Source: Betaproteobacteria bacterium HGW-Betaproteobacteria-22
GTDB lineage: Bacteria; Pseudomonadota; Gammaproteobacteria; Burkholderiales; Methylophilaceae
Length of the DNA: 64,000 nucleotides
Direction: 5' to 3'
Assembly (NCBI GenBank): GCA_002842285.1
Contig: PHCJ01000008.1
Coordinates: 1 to 64,000 of the forward strand
A program made the position numbers and the translations under genes. Positions 1 through 7,651 of this stretch are shown here, piece after piece. A model generated the notes under the pieces. It was not told where the DNA came from. It saw nothing but the letters and a program-made list of their open reading frames with translations, and made no database searches. Positions within the stretch are counted from its first letter, which is position 1, and every line of letters begins with the position of its first letter.

Positions 1-16
1 CTCCTATAGCTGGACG

Positions 17-1063
17 CTATTTGGCGAGTATTTTTACCTTAGAACTAAACCTGAATTTAGCCAATAGCCAGCTTGCGAAAAAGCTTCTGATGATTGGAAA
101 AAACCAACCGATCAAAATAAAAACCGCCGCAGCCAAACCAAATATCCAGCGCGCATCACGCTCAGCCATCGCTTGTTTTTGAAAGTCGCTATTCTTAAGC
201 GCATTAACGGCGTCTGTTGGTGTGTTGATGCGCACTAAGGCAAAGCCTGAGGCTTGTGAAAGTGCTTGCATAAACACTTTATTGAAAGATGAAATATGCT
301 CGGTGACTTCATCTAACATCCCTTCTGGGGCGCGCTCACCTGGGGCTAGGTTGCGCACAGTGGGGAGTAAGTTCGGGTGATTGCCTTCTAGCACGGCATC
401 TTCGCGCGTCCAGTAGCCGATAATTTCATCTTTTTGATTTAAGCGTGGGATCGGCTGTAAGGCATCGCCGCCTACGCCTAGCAATAGGCCTTTGATTTTG
501 CCCCTAAGTTTGGCAAGCTCCGTCACAATAGGGGCAGAGCGTTGTGGCATTTCATCACCATCGGTAATCATGACTAGATTAAGTTTTCTTTTATCCGCTT
601 CAACAATGGCGGCGGTGAGTACATTAGTCACCCATGAATCGCCTATCCAACGCATCCGTCTATCCAAGCCTGAAACCACTTGCTCGATGGCTGGAAAATG
701 ACGGCAGACTTCAAGTGGCTCAAATAACACCGTGACTTCATCACCCGCAAACAAGCCAAGCGATACTTTTGAACCACAAGGCAAGCTTGCCATGCCTTCA
801 CGCACGGCTAACTTGGCGAGTGTTAAACGGTCAGTTTGAGGTTTTGGGTAATCCACATCACGCACATTCATACTCTCGCTGATGTCAATCACAAACAGTG
901 TATCCTGCACCACGCTTTGCAATTGCGATTGTGGCTCAAACCAAACGGGCAATAAAGTTAAGGCCGCTAGCCAATACCAAATCGCGCCATTTTGAATGGC
1001 ATGACGCAGGTGTACACGGAAGTGTCCCCACCAATGTTTTAGGTTATGGTGCATTAAAATCAC
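17..1063 (-). CDS. mxaL: MxaL-like vWA-domain protein, methanol dehydrogenase accessory
   Basis: Accessory protein of the mxa cluster. The family is thought to act at the periplasmic face in assembly or calcium insertion of PQQ methanol dehydrogenase. The 348-codon frame shows a membrane segment near residues 28-42, a von Willebrand A domain starting with the MIDAS motif DISES (60-64), and a C-terminal membrane helix around 305-330. It is last in the visible order R-S-A-C-K-L, which is the basis for naming it L rather than C. The first codon (1061-1063) is GTG; an ATG three codons in (1052-1054) may be the real start. Bases 1-16 after the stop contain a GGAG-like site on the minus strand, so another gene probably follows beyond the window edge. 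Confidence 0.78.
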   Translation of the reverse strand: MILMHHNLKHWWGHFRVHLRHAIQNGAIWYWLAALTLLPVWFEPQSQLQSVVQDTLFVIDISESMNVRDVDYPKPQTDRLTLAKLAVREGMASLPCGSKVSLGLFAGDEVTVLFEPLEVCRHFPAIEQVVSGLDRRMRWIGDSWVTNVLTAAIVEADKRKLNLVMITDGDEMPQRSAPIVTELAKLRGKIKGLLLGVGGDALQPIPRLNQKDEIIGYWTREDAVLEGNHPNLLPTVRNLAPGERAPEGMLDEVTEHISSFNKVFMQALSQASGFALVRINTPTDAVNALKNSDFQKQAMAERDARWIFGLAAAVFILIGWFFPIIRSFFASWLLAKFRFSSKVKILAK

Positions 1064-1187
1064 TCAAAAAATTTAAGCTACTAAGGCAGTCAAGGCGCGA
1101 GTGAAAAATGGCGACGCGGCATATATTAAATATGTAAGGAGTCATTTTTCACTCGCAACGCCGCATGGCGACGTAGATTTAATTTTT
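1064..1187. repeat. Intergenic long-hairpin repeat, copy 1 (between mxaK and mxaL)
   Basis: About 120 bp that fold into one imperfect hairpin. The strongest part is a perfect 14-bp pair, GCGAGTGAAAAATG against CATTTTTCACTCGC, around an AT-rich mini-palindrome followed by AAGGAGT. The outer arms (AAAAAATTTAA.. and ..TTTAATTTTTTC) also pair. The right arm contains CGCAACGCCGCATGGCGACG, which resembles CGCAACGACGCTATGCGACG in the element at 14163-14278, so the two look like members of one repeat family. Confidence 0.6.
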
Positions 1188-1790
1188 TCAAGGCAAACCT
1201 CTGCGCGTATTATCTTTCATCAATGCCGTGCCATTTTGCTGATACGGCTGCAAACCGATAGTGCCATCGGGCGAGTTTTCATAACCTTCACCGCGCTTTT
1301 CTGGGCTAAGTCTGTCGATTAACTCTAAGTTATAACGTGCGTTATACATATCAGGCTTAATGCGCAACGCACCTTTATAGGCCTCACGCGCCAGTAGAAT
1401 GCGCTCTACAGAACGTCTATGTGAGCCGCCATGTTCAATATCACTTGATGCTATTGCTGATTCAAAATGCACATTAGCAATGGCGTATTTAGCGCGGGCG
1501 CGGAGTTCTGGGTCAAGGGACACCTCCGCGATGTTGAAGGCTTTTGCGGCTTCAATGGGTTTATTTTTACTCGCCAGCAAATAACCTACACTATAAGCCT
1601 TGAGATACTCATCGTTTTTAATGGATTGTTTTAATATGGATTGATTATCATAAGCGCGGTTCAGCTGCTGCGCTTTCCACCATAAACTGAATTGATAGGC
1701 GGCAGCTAGCAATAGTAAGGCAGTGAGCACCAACAAGGCCGTGGGCAGCTTTTCTATTAAATGTTGACGTATTTTATGGTGTATTTTCAT
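1188..1790 (-). CDS. mxaK: MxaK-like membrane-anchored accessory protein
   Basis: Small mxa-cluster protein of unknown molecular role, required in model methylotrophs for active Ca-dependent methanol dehydrogenase. From the preferred start it is 200 residues: one N-terminal membrane anchor (about 17-34), then an Ala/Glu-rich helical domain with TPR-like spacing (for example the SKNKPIEAAKAFNIAEVS stretch). I chose the ATG at 1788-1790 because AGGA precedes it at a sensible distance; an in-frame start at 1847 would overlap mxaC by 13 nt. The identity rests mainly on position between mxaC and mxaL and on size, since the sequence is weakly conserved. Confidence 0.72.
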   Translation of the reverse strand: MKIHHKIRQHLIEKLPTALLVLTALLLLAAAYQFSLWWKAQQLNRAYDNQSILKQSIKNDEYLKAYSVGYLLASKNKPIEAAKAFNIAEVSLDPELRARAKYAIANVHFESAIASSDIEHGGSHRRSVERILLAREAYKGALRIKPDMYNARYNLELIDRLSPEKRGEGYENSPDGTIGLQPYQQNGTALMKDNTRRGLP

Positions 1791-1834
1791 GTTTCGTTTT
1801 CCTGCCGTTTTTTCATTCTTCATGCAAAATAAAT

Positions 1835-2857
1835 CTACGCTTTCCAAGCCTTAATCTCGATTTGCTTCAACCAAAATAATGCGCCTAATAACAGCAAAGT
1901 TAGCGCGTATAAATACACGGCATAATCTTGGCGCGGCAGGCGAAACTCATAGCGTGTAGGTTTATTGGTAGCGCGGCCAATTTCTGCCACGGCACGTTGC
2001 AAGCCCGCTTCGCTATTCACTTCAAACGCTTGATAGGGAATTTCCAGTTCTTCAAACAGACGATTCATGGCAACGTTTTGATTCATTTCAACTTGCTGTT
2101 TTTCAGCATTGGTGATGATTTCGTTATCCCCCGCAATCACGCTATCTAAAATATTTTTTTCAACGCCTGCGTGTACATAGACCCAAATAAGCTTGGCTCG
2201 GGTTTGTTTAAAAGCATTTTTTAAAATTTCTCGATCTTCTTTTTCAATCACAGCATCGCCATCAGACACCAACATAATCAGGCGCGTGGCGCTGAAAGGG
2301 CGTCCGTTAAAGTAATCCAGCCCCATTGCCAGTGCGCGGTTTAACGCGGTAAACCCTGAACTATTGCTTTCTGCACTTTTGAGTGCTGCTTTAGCAATTT
2401 CTCTATCAGATGAAAGTGGCGCAACACTGATGGGGGCGGCGTTAAAAACCACCAAGCCAAAGGTGTCGGCTGGGCGTTGCTCCATAAATTTAAGCAGCAC
2501 TTTGCGCGAAGCTTCAATTTTACTCACGGGTTTGTAGCTGACACTTTGATTATCAGTTTGCAAGTTTTCAGACATACTGCCGCTACGGTCTAGCACCACC
2601 ACAATCTCTGCGCCTTCGCCCACTTTAGTGACTGTACCGCCCTCGGTAAATGGCGCGGCAGCGGCGATAATTAACACAGCAAGCGTAAAAGCCGCCAATG
2701 CACGCACGCCCCAGCGCAGCCAATCTGACAGAATATCTTTAGGCCAATCTTCTAAACCAGGAAAGCTGAATTGCTTAACGCCATAAGAAATAAGCGGCAA
2801 CAAAGCCAGCGGCAATAACCACAGTAACTCAGGTTTGGTAAAGTGCAAGGCGTTCAT
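1835..2857 (-). CDS. mxaC: MxaC-like vWA-domain membrane protein
   Basis: A BatA-type protein with two N-terminal membrane helices (about 10-25 and 53-70), a von Willebrand A domain with a full MIDAS (DRSGS, residues 90-94; later T and D positions in the FTALN and LVSDGD stretches) and a C-terminal helix near 315-332. In methylotrophs MxaC works with MxaL, MxaK, MxaA, MxaS and the MoxR ATPase in activating methanol dehydrogenase, probably through a vWA/AAA chaperone-like complex. It begins two bases after the mxaA stop, consistent with one transcript. Without the context it would be called a generic BatA protein. Confidence 0.78.
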   Translation of the reverse strand: MNALHFTKPELLWLLPLALLPLISYGVKQFSFPGLEDWPKDILSDWLRWGVRALAAFTLAVLIIAAAAPFTEGGTVTKVGEGAEIVVVLDRSGSMSENLQTDNQSVSYKPVSKIEASRKVLLKFMEQRPADTFGLVVFNAAPISVAPLSSDREIAKAALKSAESNSSGFTALNRALAMGLDYFNGRPFSATRLIMLVSDGDAVIEKEDREILKNAFKQTRAKLIWVYVHAGVEKNILDSVIAGDNEIITNAEKQQVEMNQNVAMNRLFEELEIPYQAFEVNSEAGLQRAVAEIGRATNKPTRYEFRLPRQDYAVYLYALTLLLLGALFWLKQIEIKAWKA

Positions 2858-2859
2858 GG

Positions 2860-3885
2860 TTAAGCTTTAGCCGCTTTATTTACTACGGTTTTATTTACGA
2901 TGGTTTTATTTAAGACAGTGCGTTTATTTTTTACTTTAGCTTGGCTAGCACGAAACAATCGCTCGGCAATGGCGGCACGTTTGACCCAAGCCAGAGTGTC
3001 TTTTACTTGTATGGCTTGATGATTATTGGTAAAAAACTGCTGCCATGTGGCGTTAAAAAACTGTGTAATGGCTGGTTTTTCTTGCGCTAAATAAGGCGCA
3101 TTTTCAAACAGATGATCTAAGGTATTTGGGTAAAGTGATTGCCCAGCACTCTCGGCCAAGGCTTTGTGAATGGCACGTAAATGCGCTGGGCTAAAGTTCG
3201 TTTGCTGCGCTATGTCTGTTTTATTTAATACGCCTGTTTTATTGAATTGGCGATTGAGTTGCGTTATCGGGCCAGGGTTGCGCGGCCACCACACAATTTT
3301 ATCCATCAGCCACAACCACAGTGCGCCACACAGTAGGCTTAATCCTAAGCATAGCAAGCCGATGGTAAGCGGCGTGCGCGTATCAAAACGCAAGGGCGGC
3401 GCATGTGGGCGATGTTTTTTTTCAGTAATGCTAGGCGGCAACACAGGCGATAAATGAAAGCCTTGCGCAGGAATGATGATGGTCAGCGGCTTAGTGTTGC
3501 CCGTTGCTGGCGCTAATGTTTGTAAGGCAATCGCAGGAATTTTGATCACTTGTGCATGTTCTACTGTGCCAAAAATCTGCCAAGTAAAATCAATGCGAAT
3601 ATGACTGCTGTCATCTGAATTTTTGCTTTCAATCATCGTCACATCGCGCAAATCCAACCAGTTGTTCACTGGGCCTTTGAGCGGTACGCTATTAGGGTCA
3701 AACACCAAACCTTTGGCGAGATTAAATTCAGCTTGCATGGCAATAGTGTCGCCTAGTGTGTAGCCGTTATCGCGCATGGTGACATTCACTTTGGGGCCAG
3801 TGATGGTGGGTGTTACAGGCGTGGCGGCAAATGCGCTTGATAATAAAAACGTCAAACAAAGTAGCCATGCAAATTTTATTTTCAT
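2860..3885 (-). CDS. mxaA: MxaA-like periplasmic/membrane accessory protein
   Basis: Predicted exported protein with a clear signal peptide (residues 1-20, ending AFA), a beta-rich periplasmic part, one membrane helix around 178-196 and a cytoplasmic helical C-terminus, as in MxaA proteins, which are needed for calcium incorporation in methanol dehydrogenase. Its ATG shares one base with the mxaS stop (TAATG), so translation is probably coupled. The last 25 residues hold a run of near-identical five-residue units (VLNKT, IVNKT, VVNKA), also visible as a DNA repeat near 2865-2920, which looks like recent local slippage. Confidence 0.75.
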   Translation of the reverse strand: MKIKFAWLLCLTFLLSSAFAATPVTPTITGPKVNVTMRDNGYTLGDTIAMQAEFNLAKGLVFDPNSVPLKGPVNNWLDLRDVTMIESKNSDDSSHIRIDFTWQIFGTVEHAQVIKIPAIALQTLAPATGNTKPLTIIIPAQGFHLSPVLPPSITEKKHRPHAPPLRFDTRTPLTIGLLCLGLSLLCGALWLWLMDKIVWWPRNPGPITQLNRQFNKTGVLNKTDIAQQTNFSPAHLRAIHKALAESAGQSLYPNTLDHLFENAPYLAQEKPAITQFFNATWQQFFTNNHQAIQVKDTLAWVKRAAIAERLFRASQAKVKNKRTVLNKTIVNKTVVNKAAKA

Positions 3886-4739
3886 TACGCGCTACGCTCC
3901 ATAAAATACTTGGTTAAAAGCGCAGTATTAAATTCGCCTTTTACCACAAACGGCTTGTTACCATACAGTCGGCTGGCTTCTTCCACCTGCTTAATATGTT
4001 GCGCGCGCAAGTCTTGCATTTGTTTTTGCAGGCTTGCGCGCATCCACACAAATTGCCCTGCGCCTGTTTCTGCATCACGCAAAATGGCGATGCCGCTTTT
4101 GGGCAAGTCATCCATTTCGGCTGGGTCTTGCAACATCACAGGCACGACATCGTGATGACTGAGTTTTTTTAGCAATTGCTTTAATTTACCTGCTTGCCAG
4201 CGAAAATCTGACACTAAAAACACCAAGCAACGGCGTTGCGGTAAATAAGGCACACTCGCCAATAATCCATCCGCATGTTGACCTTGGGGGACAAGTTTTG
4301 AAAAATGATGATTCACCCACAGCCACGCGCCACGATTCGCTTTTGGTGGCAACATACATTGTTTATTGATGCTTTCACCTGCGGCAAATAAGCCAAAGGA
4401 ATCGCCCGAACGATAAGCAGATAAAGCCAGTTGCGAGGCGATTTCTTGCGCCACGTGCATACGGTTGACTCTGCCCACATAGCCCATAGAGGATGAAGTA
4501 TCCACCAACACAATCACTTTTAAGGCGGAGTTTAAGTTAAAGTCGCGCACCCAAATGTGTTCAAAAGGGTCACGCACGCTGGCGCGTAAATCTAAGCGTC
4601 GTGGGTCAGGGTTGTCGCGTAGCAATACGACTGAGCGCAGTTGATCACCAAGTCCTGCCACCAAGCCGTGGCTTGCCCCAGGTTGATGCCCCGAGGGTCG
4701 CCAACGAACGTGATAGTGGATTAAAGGTTGCTGTGCCAT
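3885..4739 (-). CDS. mxaS: MxaS-like DUF58 protein
   Basis: DUF58-family protein, the usual partner of a MoxR AAA ATPase. The family signature RDPFEHIWVRDF lies around residues 56-67, and a vWA-like fold follows with a metal-site motif DTSSS at 80-84. No membrane segment is visible, so it is probably cytoplasmic, bridging the ATPase MxaR and the membrane-bound vWA proteins MxaC and MxaL. It lies 18 bp downstream of mxaR and overlaps mxaA by one base. The DUF58 assignment is solid; the MxaS name depends on the R-S-A-C-K-L gene order. Confidence 0.8.
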   Translation of the reverse strand: MAQQPLIHYHVRWRPSGHQPGASHGLVAGLGDQLRSVVLLRDNPDPRRLDLRASVRDPFEHIWVRDFNLNSALKVIVLVDTSSSMGYVGRVNRMHVAQEIASQLALSAYRSGDSFGLFAAGESINKQCMLPPKANRGAWLWVNHHFSKLVPQGQHADGLLASVPYLPQRRCLVFLVSDFRWQAGKLKQLLKKLSHHDVVPVMLQDPAEMDDLPKSGIAILRDAETGAGQFVWMRASLQKQMQDLRAQHIKQVEEASRLYGNKPFVVKGEFNTALLTKYFMERSA

Positions 4740-4757
4740 GGTTGATTTTGGCTAGAG

Positions 4758-5774
4758 TTAAGGCGTAGGCACGCTATGCAAAATCGCTTGCGTATAAGCC
4801 TTTGCCAGCCAGCTACGTTGCAACTCATAAATCGGCGTAAAAAATACCCGATGTGCGACTACTTGGTGAAACACCGCCGCCACATCTTGCGGTGCCAGTG
4901 TTAAACGGCCATCTAACCAAGCTGAAACCTTGGCCGCACGCACCAACATACTGGTGCCACGCGGCCCCATGCCAGCAATCATCAGTTCATCCATCTCCAC
5001 ATCTGGCAGTTGAATACCGTAATCTTGCGGGCGGTGTGTGGCTTTGCGTAAATGCTCAACAAAATCTTGCACGGCTTCACCTGCGGTCACTGAATTTTGT
5101 ATCACGGGTGCAAATGGCGTAAGCGCATCAAAGCCCACATTACCTGCCGTGACTTGCTCAATCAATTGATCGGTATTATGAAAGCGCGTATCAAACGTGA
5201 GTGCTTTATGCACCGCGCTATCATTGGCGGGGTTGATTTCCAGCTCCATCAAAAAGCGGTCACGCGCCGCACCTGGCAACTCGAAGGTTTCTTCTTTTTC
5301 TACCGCATTACGGTCGGCAAATACTAATAAATGCGGGAAGTAATATTCTTTGTTAAATGCTGTCACGCTGCGCTCTGCCATTACGCGCAATAACAGTGAA
5401 TGCACTTGCGGGCGGGCGCGGTTAATTTCATTAAAGAAAAATACCGATAATTTTTCGCCTTGCCCTAAAATTGGGCCAGGATCCACGCGCGGTTTACCAT
5501 CTTGGTCAATATAAGTGTGGTAGATCAAATCTTGCGGCATTAAATCAATCGTACCTTCAATACGCTGATAACCACCGCCCAAGCCGCGCGCCGCCGCACG
5601 TAATAACGTGGTTTTACCCACCCCTACATTACCTTCAAGCAACACATGACCACGCGCAAAAATAGCAATCACTAAAGACCTTATCGCAGGCGCTAAACCT
5701 ATGACCGTGCCATTCAACTCATTTTCATAGGTTAAAGCGCGATTGCGCCAATCTTCAAGCATTATTTCCGACAT
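4758..5774 (-). CDS. mxaR: MxaR, MoxR-family AAA ATPase
   Basis: MoxR-type AAA+ ATPase of 338 residues. Walker A is GNVGVGKTTL (48-57); Walker B appears as the VFFFNEINRA stretch near 110; the arginine-containing sensor segment PGAARDRFLM follows. MoxR proteins act as chaperones that assemble or load cofactors in partner complexes; here the partners are the DUF58 and vWA proteins encoded directly downstream. It is the first gene of the mxaRSACKL operon. The ATG at 5772-5774 has AGGGG upstream. The structural genes mxaFJGI usually found just upstream are absent: a 390-bp gap and an unrelated Sel1 gene come instead. Confidence 0.85.
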   Translation of the reverse strand: MSEIMLEDWRNRALTYENELNGTVIGLAPAIRSLVIAIFARGHVLLEGNVGVGKTTLLRAAARGLGGGYQRIEGTIDLMPQDLIYHTYIDQDGKPRVDPGPILGQGEKLSVFFFNEINRARPQVHSLLLRVMAERSVTAFNKEYYFPHLLVFADRNAVEKEETFELPGAARDRFLMELEINPANDSAVHKALTFDTRFHNTDQLIEQVTAGNVGFDALTPFAPVIQNSVTAGEAVQDFVEHLRKATHRPQDYGIQLPDVEMDELMIAGMGPRGTSMLVRAAKVSAWLDGRLTLAPQDVAAVFHQVVAHRVFFTPIYELQRSWLAKAYTQAILHSVPTP

Positions 5775-6125
5775 AGTAGCCCCTGAAATTTTTAGCCGTA
5801 TTCAACCCATACGGCGCTAGATTTATTAAGTGGCTCTATTACACGCTAAAGACAGATTTTAATTTAGGGATAAATTCCTGATTTGCGCTGGGATATTGGC
5901 TACTTAGCGTAGTCCAGTTTGATGATTTTTAATGGTCCAAGTACTCGTTTTGCTGAGACTTAAAACAGATTTCTTAAAGCAGATTGAATGCGTGTTGCCT
6001 GTTATCTAATAGCAAGCTTGGGATAAATTCCTGGCTATTTGGTGGATTGTTCCCTTATCAGCCCAAATATGAGCGACTAGAATTACACCTAGTTAATCTC
6101 CAAAGTTAACTAGCAACAAGTTAAA
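5775..6125. promoter_or_regulatory. mxa upstream region with two copies of a GGGATAAATTCC motif
   Basis: This non-coding stretch lies before mxaR on the minus strand. It contains the 12-mer GGGATAAATTCC followed by TG twice, at 5867-5880 and 6020-6033, about 150 bp apart. The motif is a near inverted repeat (GGGA/TTCC halves). A related, more symmetrical site (GGGAGAAATTCCC) lies upstream of the sensor kinase at 9098-9110. Close to mxaR there is also a 7-bp stem (GCCGTAT/ATACGGC, 5795-5815) in the probable 5' leader. I could not assign a convincing -10/-35 pair. Confidence 0.45.
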
Positions 6126-6151
6126 AGCCACGCAAAGCAATTTGCGTGGCT
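6126..6151. terminator. Bidirectional intrinsic terminator downstream of the Sel1 gene
   Basis: Perfect 11-bp stem (AGCCACGCAAA with TTTGCGTGGCT) and a 4-nt loop, with TTTTTT on the right side and AAAA on the left. It sits 14 bp after the Sel1-protein stop codon (minus strand) and separates that unit from the mxa genes. Confidence 0.75.
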
Positions 6152-6164
6152 ATTTTTTCACATC

Positions 6165-6989
6165 CTAATGCGAGGCTGGTTTAGCATCAGCAGGCAACTT
6201 TGCATGCCAGTTGCTTGCGGCGAGTTTAGCGGCGGCGATGTCTTCTGCTTTCATGGTTTTAGCCATGGCGTCTGCGGCTTGCTTTGCACCTACGTGGTCT
6301 TGCTTAGCAGCTAGCTCAAACCACATATACGCCTCTTTAGCATCTTTTTTTACCGCTATGCCGTCACGGTAGAGCAGGCCTAACTCATATTCAGCTTTAT
6401 GATGGCCTTGCTCGGCGGATTTACGTATCCATTGTTCGGCCTGCTTTACATCTTTTCGAATACCGTTACCATCTAGGTAATTTTTACCCAAGGCTAATTG
6501 CGCTTTATAATGATGTTGCTCAGCCGCCTTTCGGTACCAGTCGTTTGCCAATTTACCATCCGCTTTCGTACCCCGACCTACCGTGTATAGGCGTCCTAGC
6601 GCAAATTGCGACAAAATATGGCCTTGCTTCGCGGCTTTTTCAAACCACTTGAACGATTCCACATCATCTTGCTTCATGCCTTGCGCTTGCGCGTACATCA
6701 CACCAAGATTATATTGTGCATCTTGGTGACCTTGTGCACCTGCTTTTTTATACCATTCAGCGGCCTGCGCGTAATCTTGTTTTACGCCTTGCCCTTCGTC
6801 GTACATCATCCCCATAATGTGTTGCGATTGTATATCGCCTTTTTCTGCCAATGGCTTGAACTCTTTAAGTGCAGTGGCAAAATCACGCGCTAAAAAAGCG
6901 GCTTTACCTTCATCAAAGCCTGCAAAGCTTTCACATGATGCAAACGCCATAAATGCAACCAACATACTGTTAAGTAATTGTTTTTTCAT
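6165..6989 (-). CDS. Exported Sel1-repeat (SLR) protein
   Basis: A 274-residue protein with a Sec signal peptide (about 1-23, SCESFAG cleavage region) followed by about six Sel1-like repeats of roughly 36 residues, each with the AQ..LG.MY..G.G..KD..A..W/F..KAA pattern, ending in a short Ala/Lys tail. Sel1 solenoids mediate protein-protein contacts; the client is unknown. It starts 23 bp after the response-regulator stop and could be co-transcribed with that two-component system. The ATG has GGGAAG six bases upstream. No specific function can be assigned from sequence. Confidence 0.8.
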   Translation of the reverse strand: MKKQLLNSMLVAFMAFASCESFAGFDEGKAAFLARDFATALKEFKPLAEKGDIQSQHIMGMMYDEGQGVKQDYAQAAEWYKKAGAQGHQDAQYNLGVMYAQAQGMKQDDVESFKWFEKAAKQGHILSQFALGRLYTVGRGTKADGKLANDWYRKAAEQHHYKAQLALGKNYLDGNGIRKDVKQAEQWIRKSAEQGHHKAEYELGLLYRDGIAVKKDAKEAYMWFELAAKQDHVGAKQAADAMAKTMKAEDIAAAKLAASNWHAKLPADAKPASH

Positions 6990-7012
6990 AACTTCCCTTT
7001 GTTAAAATTTGG

Positions 7013-7651
7013 TTATCCTTCAACTAAGCCATGACGTATGGCAAGACGCACCATATCAATGGGGCTAGCTACGCCTAATTTTTGCTTAATCATGGTGTAA
7101 TAATTGGCCACGGTTTTTTGGCTGATTTTAAGCATTTCAGCGACTTCTTCCACTTTCTTACCTTCTGCCAACAATCTAAATACTTCAAATTCCCTGCCTG
7201 AAAGTTGATGAATCGGGTCATCCTGACCAGAAAGTGTTTCTAGCGCTATTTTTTGCGCGATTTCTGTACTTAAAAAGGTTTTTCCATTCGCGACTTCTAA
7301 CACTGCGCGCGTTAAGTCCTCCGCTGTATCAGTTTTTGTTACATAGCCTTTTACTCCAGACTTGATGGCTTGAGAGGCAAATGATGCGGTTTCATGCATC
7401 GAGAAAATGATGATTTTTGCCGCTGGATAGCGCTTAATAATGCGCCTAGCGGATTCTAAGCCGCCCATGCCAGGCATAGAAATATCCATCACCACAATAT
7501 CTGGCTTCAGCTCCCCATAGTACTGATAAGCTTGCTCGCCAGAATCAGCTTCAGCAATGACTTCTACCCGTTTATTAAGCTCCAATAATCGGCGCAGTCC
7601 TGACCTCACCACGGCGTGATCATCAACCAGAATCAGCTTAATGGTCATCAT
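7013..7651 (-). CDS. NarL/FixJ-family response regulator
   Basis: Two-domain response regulator of 212 residues: a receiver domain (acidic pair D10-D11, phospho-acceptor D56 in VVMDISMPG, Thr and Lys further on) and a LuxR-type helix-turn-helix (LSGREFEVFRLLAEG..EVAEMLKISQKTVANY) that binds DNA as a dimer. It overlaps the stop of the kinase gene by one base and is certainly its partner. It sits beside the mxa operon, and the same inverted-repeat motif occurs upstream of both units, so regulation of mxa genes is a reasonable inference. It may correspond functionally to MxaX- or FlhR-type regulators of other methylotrophs, but the sequence alone does not show this. Confidence 0.88.
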   Translation of the reverse strand: MMTIKLILVDDHAVVRSGLRRLLELNKRVEVIAEADSGEQAYQYYGELKPDIVVMDISMPGMGGLESARRIIKRYPAAKIIIFSMHETASFASQAIKSGVKGYVTKTDTAEDLTRAVLEVANGKTFLSTEIAQKIALETLSGQDDPIHQLSGREFEVFRLLAEGKKVEEVAEMLKISQKTVANYYTMIKQKLGVASPIDMVRLAIRHGLVEG

